From Paenibacillus lutrae (lineage in GTDB: Bacteria > Bacillota > Bacilli > Paenibacillales > NBRC-103111), in contig NZ_RHLK01000001.1 in assembly GCF_009757775.1 (NCBI RefSeq), forward strand, positions 99,608 through 163,607: a stretch of 64,000 nucleotides of DNA, written 5' to 3'. A program made the translations under genes and the position numbers. Shown in pieces: positions 42,206 through 51,204 of the stretch; the first letter of the stretch is position 1; each line of letters starts with the position of its first letter. The notes under the pieces are model-generated. The model saw only the letters and a program-made list of their open reading frames with translations, ran no database searches and was not told the DNA's origin.

Positions 42206-42997
42206 ATGAACAACACCTGTGATTCCATATCCCCTCAAGTACAAGCGTATTTGGATAGAATAGGCTACGAAGGCCCAATCGACGGTTCAGCCGAAGTGCT
42301 TGCTGCATTGCAGGAATGTCACCTTCATACAGTCCCTTATGAGAATTTGGATATTCTAAACCGCACACCTTTATCCCTTGAAAGGGAGGCCCTTTACGAT
42401 AAGATCGTCATGCGGCACAGGGGAGGGTACTGTTTTGAACTCAACGCTTTGTTCGGGTGGCTGCTCCGCGAGCTGGGCTACACCGTTACGGACTTCGTGG
42501 CCCGCTTCTGGCGCGATGAGACGGATACGCCTCCCAAGCGGAGACATCATGTGCTCCAGGTGGAGGCGGAAGGACAGCTTTATTTGTGCGATGCAGGCGT
42601 GGGCGGCATAGTTCCCCGCAGACCTATCCGGATGATTGAACAAGTGGAGCATCCGCAAGGGGAAGAGTGCTACAAATTGGAGCGGGACGCGGAGTTTGGC
42701 TGGATGCTGCTTGAACTTCATCGCGGACAGTGGAGAAGACTGTATTCATTCACAGAGGAGCCGCAGCTTCCCAAAGATTTTCTTATGGCTTCTTTCTGGT
42801 GCGAACATGCGCCGGATTCGATTTTCACCAAAGAAGCTATGCTTGCCATGCGGACACGTGAAGGCCGTAACACGGTTGCCGGTCAAGAATTCCGTATTTT
42901 CTCGGGAAAAGATGTACATTGTTTCACTCCGCAGACTCCGGAAGCCTATGACGAAGCACTGCTCACTTACTTCGGTATCCCGTTAGCATCCAGGTAA
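42206..42997 (+). CDS. Arylamine N-acetyltransferase (second copy)
   Basis: A 263-residue NAT family protein. The triad is Cys76 in GGYCFELN, His115 in RHHVLQV and Asp129 in YLCDAGVGG. TVPYENLDIL near residue 42 is also typical. It differs considerably from the first NAT at 17903-18679, so the two are old paralogs rather than a recent duplication. ATG 42206 is preceded by AAGAGGACAGGAG. It follows the SDR gene closely and ends with a strong terminator. It may acetylate an aromatic amine or hydrazine. Confidence 0.92.
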   Translation: MNNTCDSISPQVQAYLDRIGYEGPIDGSAEVLAALQECHLHTVPYENLDILNRTPLSLEREALYDKIVMRHRGGYCFELNALFGWLLRELGYTVTDFVARFWRDETDTPPKRRHHVLQVEAEGQLYLCDAGVGGIVPRRPIRMIEQVEHPQGEECYKLERDAEFGWMLLELHRGQWRRLYSFTEEPQLPKDFLMASFWCEHAPDSIFTKEAMLAMRTREGRNTVAGQEFRIFSGKDVHCFTPQTPEAYDEALLTYFGIPLASR

Positions 42998-43051
42998 CCC
43001 GGTAGTCTGCTCCTTGTTTGTCAGCTTTCATTACAAACCTGAATATTTGCA

Positions 43052-43082
43052 AACTGCTGACTTTCGGGTCAGCAGTTTTTTT
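43052..43082 (+). terminator. Terminator after the second N-acetyltransferase gene
   Basis: AACTGCTGAC and GTCAGCAGTT flank TTTCGG, followed by T's. Confidence 0.92.
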
Positions 43083-43207
43083 GATAGGAAAGAACAAGTT
43101 TCGTCAACGGTTCTATAAAAGTTAGAACTGATCTGTTTGACTACTCTTTGATACGATTAGAAGTAAGAGCTGGCAGTTTCTGTACAGCTCTGAAGAGGGG
43201 GAGAGAT

Positions 43208-43999
43208 ATGACGGATCAGAATCGGATGGCGAAATATGCAAGGGGTGTGTTTTCAAAATTAGCTGCTTCAGGTTCGCTTTTTCTCCTCTATGGGATCGTC
43301 ATCATTTTTACTTCCGGATTTGATTGGGTTGGAGTTTCTGAAGCGATCCGTATGAGGTTTTGGTGGGTAATTTTTTTTGGATATGCAAATGGTTTTTCCC
43401 TTATAGCCGATGTGATTATTTGGAGAACACCAAGCGAACGGAAACAAATAGCGAGCCTTCTGCTTTATATTTTGGGAGGGTTCGCTCCGTTCTTACCTTT
43501 CTTATCCGATAATGTTTGGCTGTTTATGTTTGCAGGCATCTTGGGGGTAGGAAGCTCTTTAATCTATTACGGCATTCTTAAATTATGCGAGAGATTCAAA
43601 TTCCGGGAGATTGCCTCAGGCTCCATACTCATTCTAAGTTTGTTAGTGGCGGCAGCCCGGACAGATTTTACAGTCACCGAGGAATGGACCGAAGTCAGGT
43701 TGGAGACGTCTTACGAAGCTAAGTTCACTTATTTGAACGGATACAAAGCAGTGCCGATCGATATAGCTAAAGGACAGGAGCTTGAATTCACGATTACGTG
43801 GGGGATGGCAAATGGCGGCAACGGATTTCATGTGCTTGATGAAAAGGACCGTTATGTCGGGCTGGAGAATATAGACGACAGGAAGTATAAAATCCCGGCC
43901 GGTGGAGATCAGCGATACCGTCTTATTCTTACAGGAAAGAAACTGAAGGGCAGTGTCCGTATAACATGGACAATACAACCGGCTTCCTCAAGCAGTTGA
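43208..43999 (+). CDS. Hypothetical membrane protein with extracytoplasmic C-terminal domain
   Basis: A 263-residue protein I do not recognise. It has about five membrane segments in residues 20-155 (LFLLYGIVIIFTSGFDWVG, FFGYANGFSLIADVIIW, ASLLLYILGGFAPFLPFL, FMFAGILGVGSSLIYYGIL, ASGSILILSLLVAAA). A C-terminal beta-rich part of about 100 residues follows (LEFTITWGMANGGNGFHVLD, SVRITWTIQP), which resembles a jellyroll or C2-like fold. ATG 43208 is chosen for GAGGGGGAGAG just upstream. It is monocistronic with a good terminator. Function unknown. Confidence 0.75.
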   Translation: MTDQNRMAKYARGVFSKLAASGSLFLLYGIVIIFTSGFDWVGVSEAIRMRFWWVIFFGYANGFSLIADVIIWRTPSERKQIASLLLYILGGFAPFLPFLSDNVWLFMFAGILGVGSSLIYYGILKLCERFKFREIASGSILILSLLVAAARTDFTVTEEWTEVRLETSYEAKFTYLNGYKAVPIDIAKGQELEFTITWGMANGGNGFHVLDEKDRYVGLENIDDRKYKIPAGGDQRYRLILTGKKLKGSVRITWTIQPASSSS

Positions 44000-44014
44000 A
44001 CGTACACAACATGT

Positions 44015-44044
44015 AAGACTGCGTTGAGACGCAGTCTTTTTTGA
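44015..44044 (+). terminator. Terminator after the hypothetical membrane protein
   Basis: AAGACTGCGT and ACGCAGTCTT flank TGAG, followed by six T. Confidence 0.92.
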
Positions 44045-44171
44045 GTTGCAGGAAAACGCCTTTAAATGATGACATTATGTCAAAAGAAAGGCGTATTTTT
44101 AAGCGAATGTGTCGCAATTTATCCCGAACAGGATTATGATAGGGATATATATACTGGGATGGGGGTTTAAT

Positions 44172-46793
44172 ATGCATAGCGCATCAGATGGACAGAACGA
44201 TTTTTACGAACAGCTTTATTTATGCGCTCCCATAGGTATCGCTAAGTTATCTACAGACGGCCATTTCCTGCAGGTCAATCCTGCTTTATGCCGGATGCTT
44301 GGTTTTGAGGCAGGCGAACTGCTCGGGCGGCATGTCCAGAATCGCGCAGATACGAATGCTTTTATGCCCGTTAGCTTGATGGACCTTAATGAAAGCGCTC
44401 CTCATAACTTGTTGGAATTTGACTTCCTGCATAGAAAAGGCCACTCCGTTCGATTATCCGCTGAGCTTACGCTCATAAGCGGACAACAGGAGGGGACCGA
44501 TTCTTATTATATAGCTTACATTCGGGAAACCGGCGGGATTGAAACAGTCCAGTCTCATGAGAATAATCACTTGTACGAGCTGATTGCAAACTATGCCCAC
44601 GAGATGATTTACATTTCATCGCGGGACGGGATTTGTCTGTTCTGCTCCCCTTCTACAGCGAAGATACTCGGGTATCGTCCAGAAGAGCTGATTGGGCGAA
44701 ACAACTATGAATTGTTTCACCCTGATGATCTCAAAATCATTCAAGACAAAACCAAGGATAGTGAGTCACTGCTCCAATATCGCTTCCGCCATAAGAATGG
44801 GCAATATATGTGGCTGGAAACGTCTTTCCAGTTTGTAACGAGTAATCAAGGCGAGAAGAATTATGTCCTGGCAATCGGACGTGAGATCACCGAGCGGAAG
44901 CATCAGGAAGATATCCTGGCTGAAGCTATGCGCGTAGCAGCTGTCGGAAGCTGGGAATGGCGGGTGCAGGAGAATCTTGTCACCGTATCGGATCAAGTTT
45001 ACCGGATCTACAACCGGAGCAGGAGGGCGAGGGACGGACGGCCTTTCGAGCTCGCTGATTTCGTAGAAGAGAATGACAGAGAGCCGTTAAAGGCCAAGGT
45101 GCAGAAAGCGCTGGAAGGAAACGATCTGAACTACGAGTACCAGTATGTAAGGAAAGACGGCAGTGTTCAATACCTTCATCTGCGCGGAGTCGTTTCATTC
45201 GATGAGAGCAGCAAGCCGATCCGGATGAACGGGACGGTACAGGACGTTACGGACCGCAAACATGCAGAGTTCAAGCTTCAGGAAACGATCGAAAGATATA
45301 CATCGCTTAAAAAGTACAACCATGATGCTATCTTTTCTCTCGATCTGAGCGGTCATATCATGAATGGGAATGTAATGGCGGAGAATCTGACCGGTTATAA
45401 GATAAGCGAACTCTCCGGAACTATTTTCTCTGAATTTATAGGTGAGAATCAGCTGAAGCTCGTACTGGGCGATTGTCTGCAAGACAACTCCTCCCATAAC
45501 CAAATTGAATGGATCAAACATAAGAGTGGTCATGTGGCGGAAATTCTAAGTAACATTGTCCCGATTATTATTAACAATATTAAAGTTGGCTTCTATGTGA
45601 TTGCCAAAGATATTACGGAACAAAAAAAGCTTCTGATTGCCAAGGAAGCGGCCGAGAGCACGAATAAAGCCAAAAGTGAATTCCTCGCGATGATGAGTCA
45701 TGAAATCCGCACGCCGATGAATGGCGTAATCGGGATGACGGATCTTCTGATGGAGACGACAGTTCTGGACAATCAGCAGCTGGAGTATCTGGATATTATC
45801 CGTAAAAGCGGGGATGCGCTGCTGAAGATTATTGACGATATTCTTGATTTCGCCAAAGTTGAATCCGGTAAGACCATTTTACAGGCGGAGGCTTTTGATC
45901 TGCGGAACTGCGTTCGTGAAACCGTGAGCCTGCTTTCGGCCAAAGCCGAAGAAAAGCGCCTCAAAATTAGCTGGCAGGTGTCTTCTGATGTTCCTGCGCA
46001 ATTGATCGGAGACTCTGACCGGCTCAAACAGGTGTTGATAAATCTGATCGGAAATTCCATCAAGTTCACGTATACGGGCGGGATAGCGGTGTCCGTCGTT
46101 AAGCTTGATCAGGATTCGGAGAGCGTTAAGCTCAAATTCGTAGTTAAAGATACGGGTATCGGTATACCGCTTGATCAGGCAGATCAGCTTTTCGAGCCTT
46201 TCTATCAGCTTGGGAACTTTATGACCCGCAAATTCCAGGGGACAGGTCTCGGGCTGGCGATAAGCAGGAAGCTTGTCGAGCTGCTGGGCGGTGAGATTTG
46301 GCTGGAAGAATCGAATGAATCCGGAGCGGCTTTTGCGTTTACTGTCCGGTTAACAGCCGTTCATACGGAGCCTCTTGACTCTACCGGCGATTTGCAGTCA
46401 GGCATGGAAGAACATCAGACAAGAAAGCTGAATATCCTCGTGGCTGAAGATAATGAGACGAATCAATTTGTCCTCCGTAAAATGCTGGAAAAACACGGGC
46501 ACCGCATCCAAGTAGCGAATAACGGCAAAGAAGTGCTGCACGCGGTGGCTTATGATTCCTTTGATCTGATCTTCATGGATGTGCAGATGCCTGTGATGAA
46601 CGGGCTGGAAGCCGCTCAAATGATCAAAGAAACGATCCATGAGGACAAGCGTCCCGTGATTGTGGCTGTAACCGCGAATGCACTCAAAGGGGATCGGGAA
46701 CTATACCTCCAGGCAGGAATGGATGATTACCTTTCTAAGCCGATCAAGAGCCAAATGATTGCGGATATTATTCAAAAATATTTCTCAACATGA
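44172..46793 (+). CDS. Hybrid histidine kinase with four PAS domains and a receiver
   Basis: An 873-residue cytoplasmic sensor kinase with no membrane segment. Four PAS units fill residues 1-490 (APIGIAKLSTDGHFLQVNPA, ISSRDGICLFCSPSTAKILG, a PAC pair about 240-370, and FSLDLSGHIMNGNVMAENLT). The HisKA domain follows with His510 in MMSHEIRTPMNGVIG. The ATPase part shows LIGNSIKFT, DTGIGIP and GTGLGLAISRKLVELLGG. A C-terminal receiver (about 755-873) holds Asp803 in IFMDVQMPVMNG. No HPt domain is attached and no response regulator lies next to it, so a separate phosphotransfer partner is expected. ATG 44172 follows GGGATGGGGG. Confidence 0.93.
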   Translation: MHSASDGQNDFYEQLYLCAPIGIAKLSTDGHFLQVNPALCRMLGFEAGELLGRHVQNRADTNAFMPVSLMDLNESAPHNLLEFDFLHRKGHSVRLSAELTLISGQQEGTDSYYIAYIRETGGIETVQSHENNHLYELIANYAHEMIYISSRDGICLFCSPSTAKILGYRPEELIGRNNYELFHPDDLKIIQDKTKDSESLLQYRFRHKNGQYMWLETSFQFVTSNQGEKNYVLAIGREITERKHQEDILAEAMRVAAVGSWEWRVQENLVTVSDQVYRIYNRSRRARDGRPFELADFVEENDREPLKAKVQKALEGNDLNYEYQYVRKDGSVQYLHLRGVVSFDESSKPIRMNGTVQDVTDRKHAEFKLQETIERYTSLKKYNHDAIFSLDLSGHIMNGNVMAENLTGYKISELSGTIFSEFIGENQLKLVLGDCLQDNSSHNQIEWIKHKSGHVAEILSNIVPIIINNIKVGFYVIAKDITEQKKLLIAKEAAESTNKAKSEFLAMMSHEIRTPMNGVIGMTDLLMETTVLDNQQLEYLDIIRKSGDALLKIIDDILDFAKVESGKTILQAEAFDLRNCVRETVSLLSAKAEEKRLKISWQVSSDVPAQLIGDSDRLKQVLINLIGNSIKFTYTGGIAVSVVKLDQDSESVKLKFVVKDTGIGIPLDQADQLFEPFYQLGNFMTRKFQGTGLGLAISRKLVELLGGEIWLEESNESGAAFAFTVRLTAVHTEPLDSTGDLQSGMEEHQTRKLNILVAEDNETNQFVLRKMLEKHGHRIQVANNGKEVLHAVAYDSFDLIFMDVQMPVMNGLEAAQMIKETIHEDKRPVIVAVTANALKGDRELYLQAGMDDYLSKPIKSQMIADIIQKYFST

Positions 46794-46841
46794 CACCTCT
46801 GCCTCGTATAGTAAAGACAGAATAGTGGCAAACAAATAAGG

Positions 46842-46884
46842 ACGGCCCTTTTCAATGACAGTGATGTCAGAAGCGGCCGTTTTT
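46842..46884 (+). terminator. Terminator after the hybrid kinase
   Basis: ACGGCC and GGCCGT form the outer stem, TGAC/GTCA the inner one, with T's after. Confidence 0.75.
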
Positions 46885-46940
46885 ACTTTTCGCACAGAAG
46901 GGCACTGTTCCTGCTCCATTCTCAGACTGCGCATTCAATA

Positions 46941-46955
46941 TGACAAAGGTTGTCA
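46941..46955. promoter_or_regulatory. TGACA-N5-TGTCA operator ahead of the SDR-WYL operon
   Basis: TGACA-AAGGT-TGTCA lies 56 bases before the SDR start, beside the promoter region. It has the same arms and spacing as 40275-40289. The second gene of this operon encodes a WYL regulator, so autoregulation is likely. Confidence 0.65.
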
Positions 46956-47010
46956 TATATCCCCGGTATAGTAAAAGAAGAAGTACAACATACAAGAATG
47001 GAGTGAAATC

Positions 47011-47889
47011 ATGGAAGCTAGACAATCATTGCGGGGTAAAGTAGCGATAGTCGCCGGGGCTACACGGGGAGCGGGAAGAGGGATTGCAGCCATGCTGGGA
47101 GAAGCCGGGGCAACCGTGTACTGCACAGGCCGGAGCACTAGAGGGAACCTCTCCAGCATGAACCGGTCCGAGACAATCGAGGAGACCGCCGATAGGGTAA
47201 CAGCGGGTGGAGGCAGAGGAATTGCGGTCCGGACCGATCATACGGTAGAATCCGATGTGAAGGCATTGTTCGACCGGGTTCAAGAGGAGCAAAGCGGACA
47301 GCTGGACCTGCTCGTTAATGACGTCTGGGGCGGAGATCCCCTTACGGAGTGGGGGACGCCGTTCTGGCAGCATTCGCTGGATAACGGTATACTCATGCAG
47401 CAGAGAGCCGTTCACTCGCACATGTTGACAAGCTATTACGGCGCCCCTATGATGACAGCCCGTAAGCAGGGGCTTATCATCGAGATTACAGACGGGGTAG
47501 ATTACCGGTACCGGGGGAATCTGTACTACAGTCTGGCCAAAATAGCTGCGATTCATCTTGCAGCCGCCATGGCCGGGGATTTGAAACCTTACGGGGTAAC
47601 ATCCGTGGCGCTTACACCGGGTTTTCTCCGCTCTGAAGCGATGCTCGATCACTTTGGCGTAACGGAGAGCACGTGGCAGGAAGCGGCTAAGACCGACCCG
47701 CATTTCCTAATGTCCGAAACGCCGGTATATATCGGCCGTGCCGTGGCGGCTCTGGCTGCGGACCCGCAGGTCCATGATAAAACGGGGCAGGCGCTCAGTA
47801 CATGGGGACTGTCTGAAGAATACGATTTTACCGATGCGGACGGGAACCGGCCTCACTGGGGCAGATACGCCGCATTGAACGGGCTCTGA
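47011..47889 (+). CDS. Short-chain dehydrogenase/reductase (extended tail)
   Basis: A 292-residue SDR. VAIVAGATRGAGRGIAAMLG is the cofactor site, CTGRSTRGN follows beta2, and LYYSLAKIAAIHLAAAMAGD carries the YxxxK catalytic pair. The C-terminal 60 residues (TGQALSTWGLSEEYDFTDAD, GNRPHWGRY) are longer than usual and typical of a subgroup often paired with regulators. The substrate is unknown. ATG 47011 follows GGAGTG. It is followed 41 bp later by the WYL regulator gene, with which it forms an operon under the 46941 operator. Confidence 0.9.
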   Translation: MEARQSLRGKVAIVAGATRGAGRGIAAMLGEAGATVYCTGRSTRGNLSSMNRSETIEETADRVTAGGGRGIAVRTDHTVESDVKALFDRVQEEQSGQLDLLVNDVWGGDPLTEWGTPFWQHSLDNGILMQQRAVHSHMLTSYYGAPMMTARKQGLIIEITDGVDYRYRGNLYYSLAKIAAIHLAAAMAGDLKPYGVTSVALTPGFLRSEAMLDHFGVTESTWQEAAKTDPHFLMSETPVYIGRAVAALAADPQVHDKTGQALSTWGLSEEYDFTDADGNRPHWGRYAALNGL

Positions 47890-47930
47890 GATGATGCGCG
47901 AACGGTACAAATCAAGAAGGAGTGAACCCG

Positions 47931-48878
47931 ATGAGAGCGGACCGGCTTATCGCCATTCTGCTGGCCTTGCAGAATAGAGGCCGTATGACTTCCCGTGAGC
48001 TGGCGGATAGGCTGGAAGTATCCGAGCGGACCATTCACCGGGATATGGAGGCACTCAGCGCTGCGGGAATCCCTGTGGTGGCCGAGAGGGGGAGCCACGG
48101 CGGATGGACCTTGCGCGAGGGTTACCGGACGAATCTGACCGGAATGAAAAGCGGCGAGATGAAATCTCTCATGCTCGCTCATCCATCCGGTCTGGTTCAA
48201 GACCTCGGGCTGCGAGGAGCTTTCGACGATGCATTCCAGAAGCTCCTCGCAGCTTTCCCGGTCTCCCTGCATAGGGAGGCTGAGCTTGTAAGGCAGCGCA
48301 TTCATATCGACGGAGCCGGATGGCGCCAGCATGAAGGGCAGCTGCCTTTCTTATCTCTCATCCAGGAGGCCGTATGGGATGAGAGGAGGCTGCGAATCCG
48401 ATACAAGAGGGAAGAGGATTATGTGGAGAGGATACTTGATCCACTGGGTCTTGTCGCCAAAGGAAGCATCTGGTATCTGATCGCCTCCGTAGAGAACAGT
48501 ATGCGGACTTACCGTATTTCACGCCTCACGGATGCGGCTGCGCTGAATGAAACATTCGAACGTCCGGAGTCTTTTGATCTAGCCGCTTACTGGGAGGAAT
48601 CGACCGCGGCTTTCCGTTATAACTTGCCCCGTTATCCGGCTCGTCTGCGGCTTAAGGAACGGACGCTCCAGCGTTTGGCGGCTCAGTGGTATGTGAATGT
48701 TCTTCATTCTTCGCCCGTTGAAGACGACTGCTTAGAAGCGGACATTGAGTTCCGTACCTTGGAGTCGGCCTGCGAAATTCTGCTGGGACACGGACGGAAT
48801 ATATATATAATCGAGCCGCCAGAGCTGAAGCAGCGCGTTCTTGAGGAAGCCAGAGCCATAACAGCCCAATATGAATAG
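47931..48878 (+). CDS. HTH/WYL-domain regulator, YafY type (second copy)
   Basis: A 315-residue regulator. The N-terminal helix-turn-helix is GRMTSRELADRLEVSERTIH RD in the family arrangement, and the WYL domain lies at about residues 140-220 (ERRLRIRYKREEDYVERILD, PLGLVAKGSIWYLIASV). The C-terminal WCX region ends in HGRNIYIIEPPELKQRVL. ATG 47931 is chosen over GTG 47922 because AAGGAG lies 9 to 10 bases before it. It is the second gene of the SDR operon and probably represses it through TGACA-N5-TGTCA. It is a paralog of 40313-41257. Confidence 0.9.
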   Translation: MRADRLIAILLALQNRGRMTSRELADRLEVSERTIHRDMEALSAAGIPVVAERGSHGGWTLREGYRTNLTGMKSGEMKSLMLAHPSGLVQDLGLRGAFDDAFQKLLAAFPVSLHREAELVRQRIHIDGAGWRQHEGQLPFLSLIQEAVWDERRLRIRYKREEDYVERILDPLGLVAKGSIWYLIASVENSMRTYRISRLTDAAALNETFERPESFDLAAYWEESTAAFRYNLPRYPARLRLKERTLQRLAAQWYVNVLHSSPVEDDCLEADIEFRTLESACEILLGHGRNIYIIEPPELKQRVLEEARAITAQYE

Positions 48879-48896
48879 AAGATGAGGCCAGATGAT

Positions 48897-48922
48897 TGCC
48901 GCCATATAATGGCGGTTTTTTT
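48897..48922 (+). terminator. Terminator after the SDR-WYL operon
   Basis: CCGCCAT and ATGGCGG flank ATA, followed by T's. Confidence 0.88.
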
Positions 48923-49073
48923 ATGTTACTTTTGCGTATAGTTCATTATATCGACTTTTTTATTCTTATTTAAAAGATATATTATTGTTTTTATAGATTA
49001 GTTGTTTCATTATTAACTTTTTTGGGTTAAGTCTTAATGAATTTGATCTATACATAGAAAAGGTTGTGACAAC

Positions 49074-50327
49074 GTGAGGAAGAAGCAAATCATCGGTTCC
49101 ACCCTTATTACTGCGATGCTGTTGGCATCCACGGCATGCGGGAATGGGAACCAAACAGGAGAAGCCAATTCAGACAAAGGTGCACCGCAAGAGAGCAGTA
49201 TGCCCGCCGCTTCGGTATCGCCGTCTCCGACCCCACCCAGTACACCTGCTGCCGGCGGCAAAGATACGGTTCTTAATCCGAACATCGCGGAGCAGTCTAA
49301 AGGCAAAGTAGAAGTTGTGTATACAAACAGCAAACCCGGATATACGCATGATATGAACGGCTTTAAAATCAACATTGAAGAATATCAAATTGTTAAGGTT
49401 ACCGGTATGAGCAAAGACATGGCCATCCCTTTCAACGATCAGACGGACGGCTACGTGGTAACCGCCAAAGTAAACATGGAGAACGGTACAGGCAAAGCTA
49501 TGTATTATCCGACGAATAAATACCGCCTGCAAATCACAAGCTCGGATTTTATATCGGCAGATTTGAACCGGACATTCGTCAAGAAAGAGGATCAATTGAA
49601 ATCCAAGGTCGAAACAGAGACCTCTAAATATGGAGCAGGCGAGAAGCTCACAGGTTATGTTACTTTTACGCTGACGAATGAGGAATTTGATGCGCTCAAA
49701 AAAGTAAAACCTAAGTTCGTGATCGAAGGTGGAGCTGCGGATAACAAGGAGTTCAAAGGCAGTTTCAAAGGAAATGCCACATTCGACTTTATAATTGGAG
49801 AGGATCAGAAACAGCAGGCGGAAGCTTATTCTAAATTTTACCCGGACCGCCTGGTAACGGATAATATGGCGGATAAGAAGATGATTTTCGAGAAAGCGGA
49901 TATTAACGAAACCAAACAGCTAAGCGGTGTCAAAGTAACGGTTGAAGGCGTTCAGTATACGGAAATTACTCCTACGCCTGATAATAAAGAGCGCTTCAAG
50001 AACTTCGGAGACAACGGAATCGTGGCGCTTACCGTCAAAATCAAGCTCGACAACCAGTCAAGCGAGACGCTGCTTCTTAACAGCATCGGTTCCAAAGTCC
50101 GGATCGATGAGAATCGCGGCAATGTGCTGTCTCAAGGCGGCGTGGAACCAAGTGCACCTGGTGAGCTTGCAGCGGGTGCGCAAGGGGAGAAACTGCATGT
50201 ATTCCTCATGAGAAAGGACGAATTCGAGACGTTCAAGAAATTTGAATTGGAATTCGGACCGTTCCGCGGCAAAGACGGCAAAGATATGTTCAACAAAGAA
50301 ACGGTCAAATTCACGCTTCCCAGATAA
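49074..50327 (+). CDS. DUF5068-like lipoprotein
   Basis: A 417-residue exported lipoprotein. The signal peptide is RKKQIIGSTLITAMLLASTA, with lipobox Cys at about residue 22 (STAC). A Ser/Pro/Thr-rich linker spans to residue 70. Two similar beta-rich repeats follow (DMNGFKINIEEYQIVKVTGM and ETKQLSGVKVTVEGVQYTEI, each followed by V(V/A)LTVK-type strands), which recall DUF5068/DUF4352 immunoglobulin-like domains of Bacillales lipoproteins. The function is unknown; it is displayed outside the membrane. The start is GTG 49074 with only a weak AAAGG upstream. Confidence 0.75.
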   Translation: MRKKQIIGSTLITAMLLASTACGNGNQTGEANSDKGAPQESSMPAASVSPSPTPPSTPAAGGKDTVLNPNIAEQSKGKVEVVYTNSKPGYTHDMNGFKINIEEYQIVKVTGMSKDMAIPFNDQTDGYVVTAKVNMENGTGKAMYYPTNKYRLQITSSDFISADLNRTFVKKEDQLKSKVETETSKYGAGEKLTGYVTFTLTNEEFDALKKVKPKFVIEGGAADNKEFKGSFKGNATFDFIIGEDQKQQAEAYSKFYPDRLVTDNMADKKMIFEKADINETKQLSGVKVTVEGVQYTEITPTPDNKERFKNFGDNGIVALTVKIKLDNQSSETLLLNSIGSKVRIDENRGNVLSQGGVEPSAPGELAAGAQGEKLHVFLMRKDEFETFKKFELEFGPFRGKDGKDMFNKETVKFTLPR

Positions 50328-50351
50328 GAAATAATGCGGAGCAACAATATA

Positions 50352-50390
50352 AAAGCTTCCGACCCGGGAATGATCCCGTTCGGAAGCTTT
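50352..50390. terminator. Bidirectional terminator between convergent genes
   Basis: AAAGCTTCCGA and TCGGAAGCTTT flank a loop with its own CGGGA/TCCCG pairing. T's follow on both strands, so it ends both the lipoprotein and the GreA/GreB-like gene. Confidence 0.88.
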
Positions 50391-50408
50391 ATTTGTGTCT
50401 GGGGACAG

Positions 50409-50846
50409 CTATCTGTCACCGGCATTTCGAAACTCGATTTTTTCGATTTTCATAACAGAAATACCGGAAGGCGTCTCAATCGAACATACTTTTCCGACAT
50501 CTCCCAGAAGCAGACAGCTTCCGATCGGAGAGAGGAATGAAATATAGTTGATATTCGGATCAGCTTTGGATGGAAAAACAATCGTATATGAATCGGTTTC
50601 TTGATCGTCCATATAGCGGACAAGGACCCGGCTTCCAATTAAAACGCGGGAATGAAGTATCTCTTCCTTAAATTCTTGCATGAGCCGTGTTAACTCAAGA
50701 CAATAATCCATTAGATGCTGCCTGGTTGTGCTGCGGATTTTGGACTGATTAGGCGTATAAGCTTCCAGAAATGTAGTCAATTCCTCGTCAAAATACACCA
50801 ATTGTTGAATAAGCTGCGTTCTGGCGCCCAAGAGACTATGGTTCAT
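50409..50846 (-). CDS. GreA/GreB-like transcription factor
   Basis: A 145-residue protein. The C-terminal 80 residues match the GreA/GreB C-terminal FKBP-like domain (SRVLVRYMDDQETDSYTIVF, then ISFLSPIGSCLLLGDVGKV). The N-terminal helical part is shorter and differs from the GreA coiled coil, lacking the usual acidic tip. It therefore resembles the Rnk- or Gfh-like family that binds RNA polymerase without a cleavage role. ATG 50846 is chosen; GGAAGGTGA lies about 11 bases upstream. It is convergent with the lipoprotein gene. Confidence 0.8.
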   Translation of the reverse strand: MNHSLLGARTQLIQQLVYFDEELTTFLEAYTPNQSKIRSTTRQHLMDYCLELTRLMQEFKEEILHSRVLIGSRVLVRYMDDQETDSYTIVFPSKADPNINYISFLSPIGSCLLLGDVGKVCSIETPSGISVMKIEKIEFRNAGDR

Positions 50847-51040
50847 AGAAGATCTCACCTTCCATTCTCAAATCCATCTCAACCGGCTGTGCATGACAAA
50901 CCCTTTCCATTCTTGTTTCCTCCTCATGAACAAATAAGACTCCTCCAGGGAGCCTCTACTTTTATAGTATCAGAATCGGGTTGAAAAGCTATCTTTCATT
51001 TTCGACAAAAAAAATAGGTCTTTAATATTTCTAAAACTAA

Positions 51041-51069
51041 TTGAAAGCTGGAAAAAGATAAGCTACAAT
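51041..51069 (+). promoter_or_regulatory. Sigma-A promoter of the DoxX gene
   Basis: TTGAAA (51041-51046), 17 bases, then TACAAT (51064-51069). Transcription would begin near 51076, giving a leader of about 130 bases that contains a cre site. Confidence 0.75.
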
Positions 51070-51143
51070 GAAAAAGTAGTTACCAAAGGTTGTAAACGAG
51101 GGGAATGATAAGCAAAATTCATAAAGTTTTCTAAGTTGTCTTA

Positions 51144-51157
51144 TGAAAACGTTTACA
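51144..51157. promoter_or_regulatory. CcpA cre site in the doxX leader
   Basis: TGAAAACGTTTACA matches the Bacillus cre consensus TGWAANCGNTNWCA at every defined position. It lies downstream of the promoter (about +69) and 48 bases before the start codon. This is a place where CcpA would block elongating polymerase, so repression by preferred sugars is expected. Confidence 0.7.
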
Positions 51158-51204
51158 GCTTGTCCGACTTACAAGCATCTTATTTAAAAAAGGAGAGAAA
51201 TAAA

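Noticed and set aside
681-43120. A shared 14-base GTTCTATAAAAGTT at about 685 and 43110
   Set aside because: A match of this length is expected by chance in a window this size, and the flanks differ.
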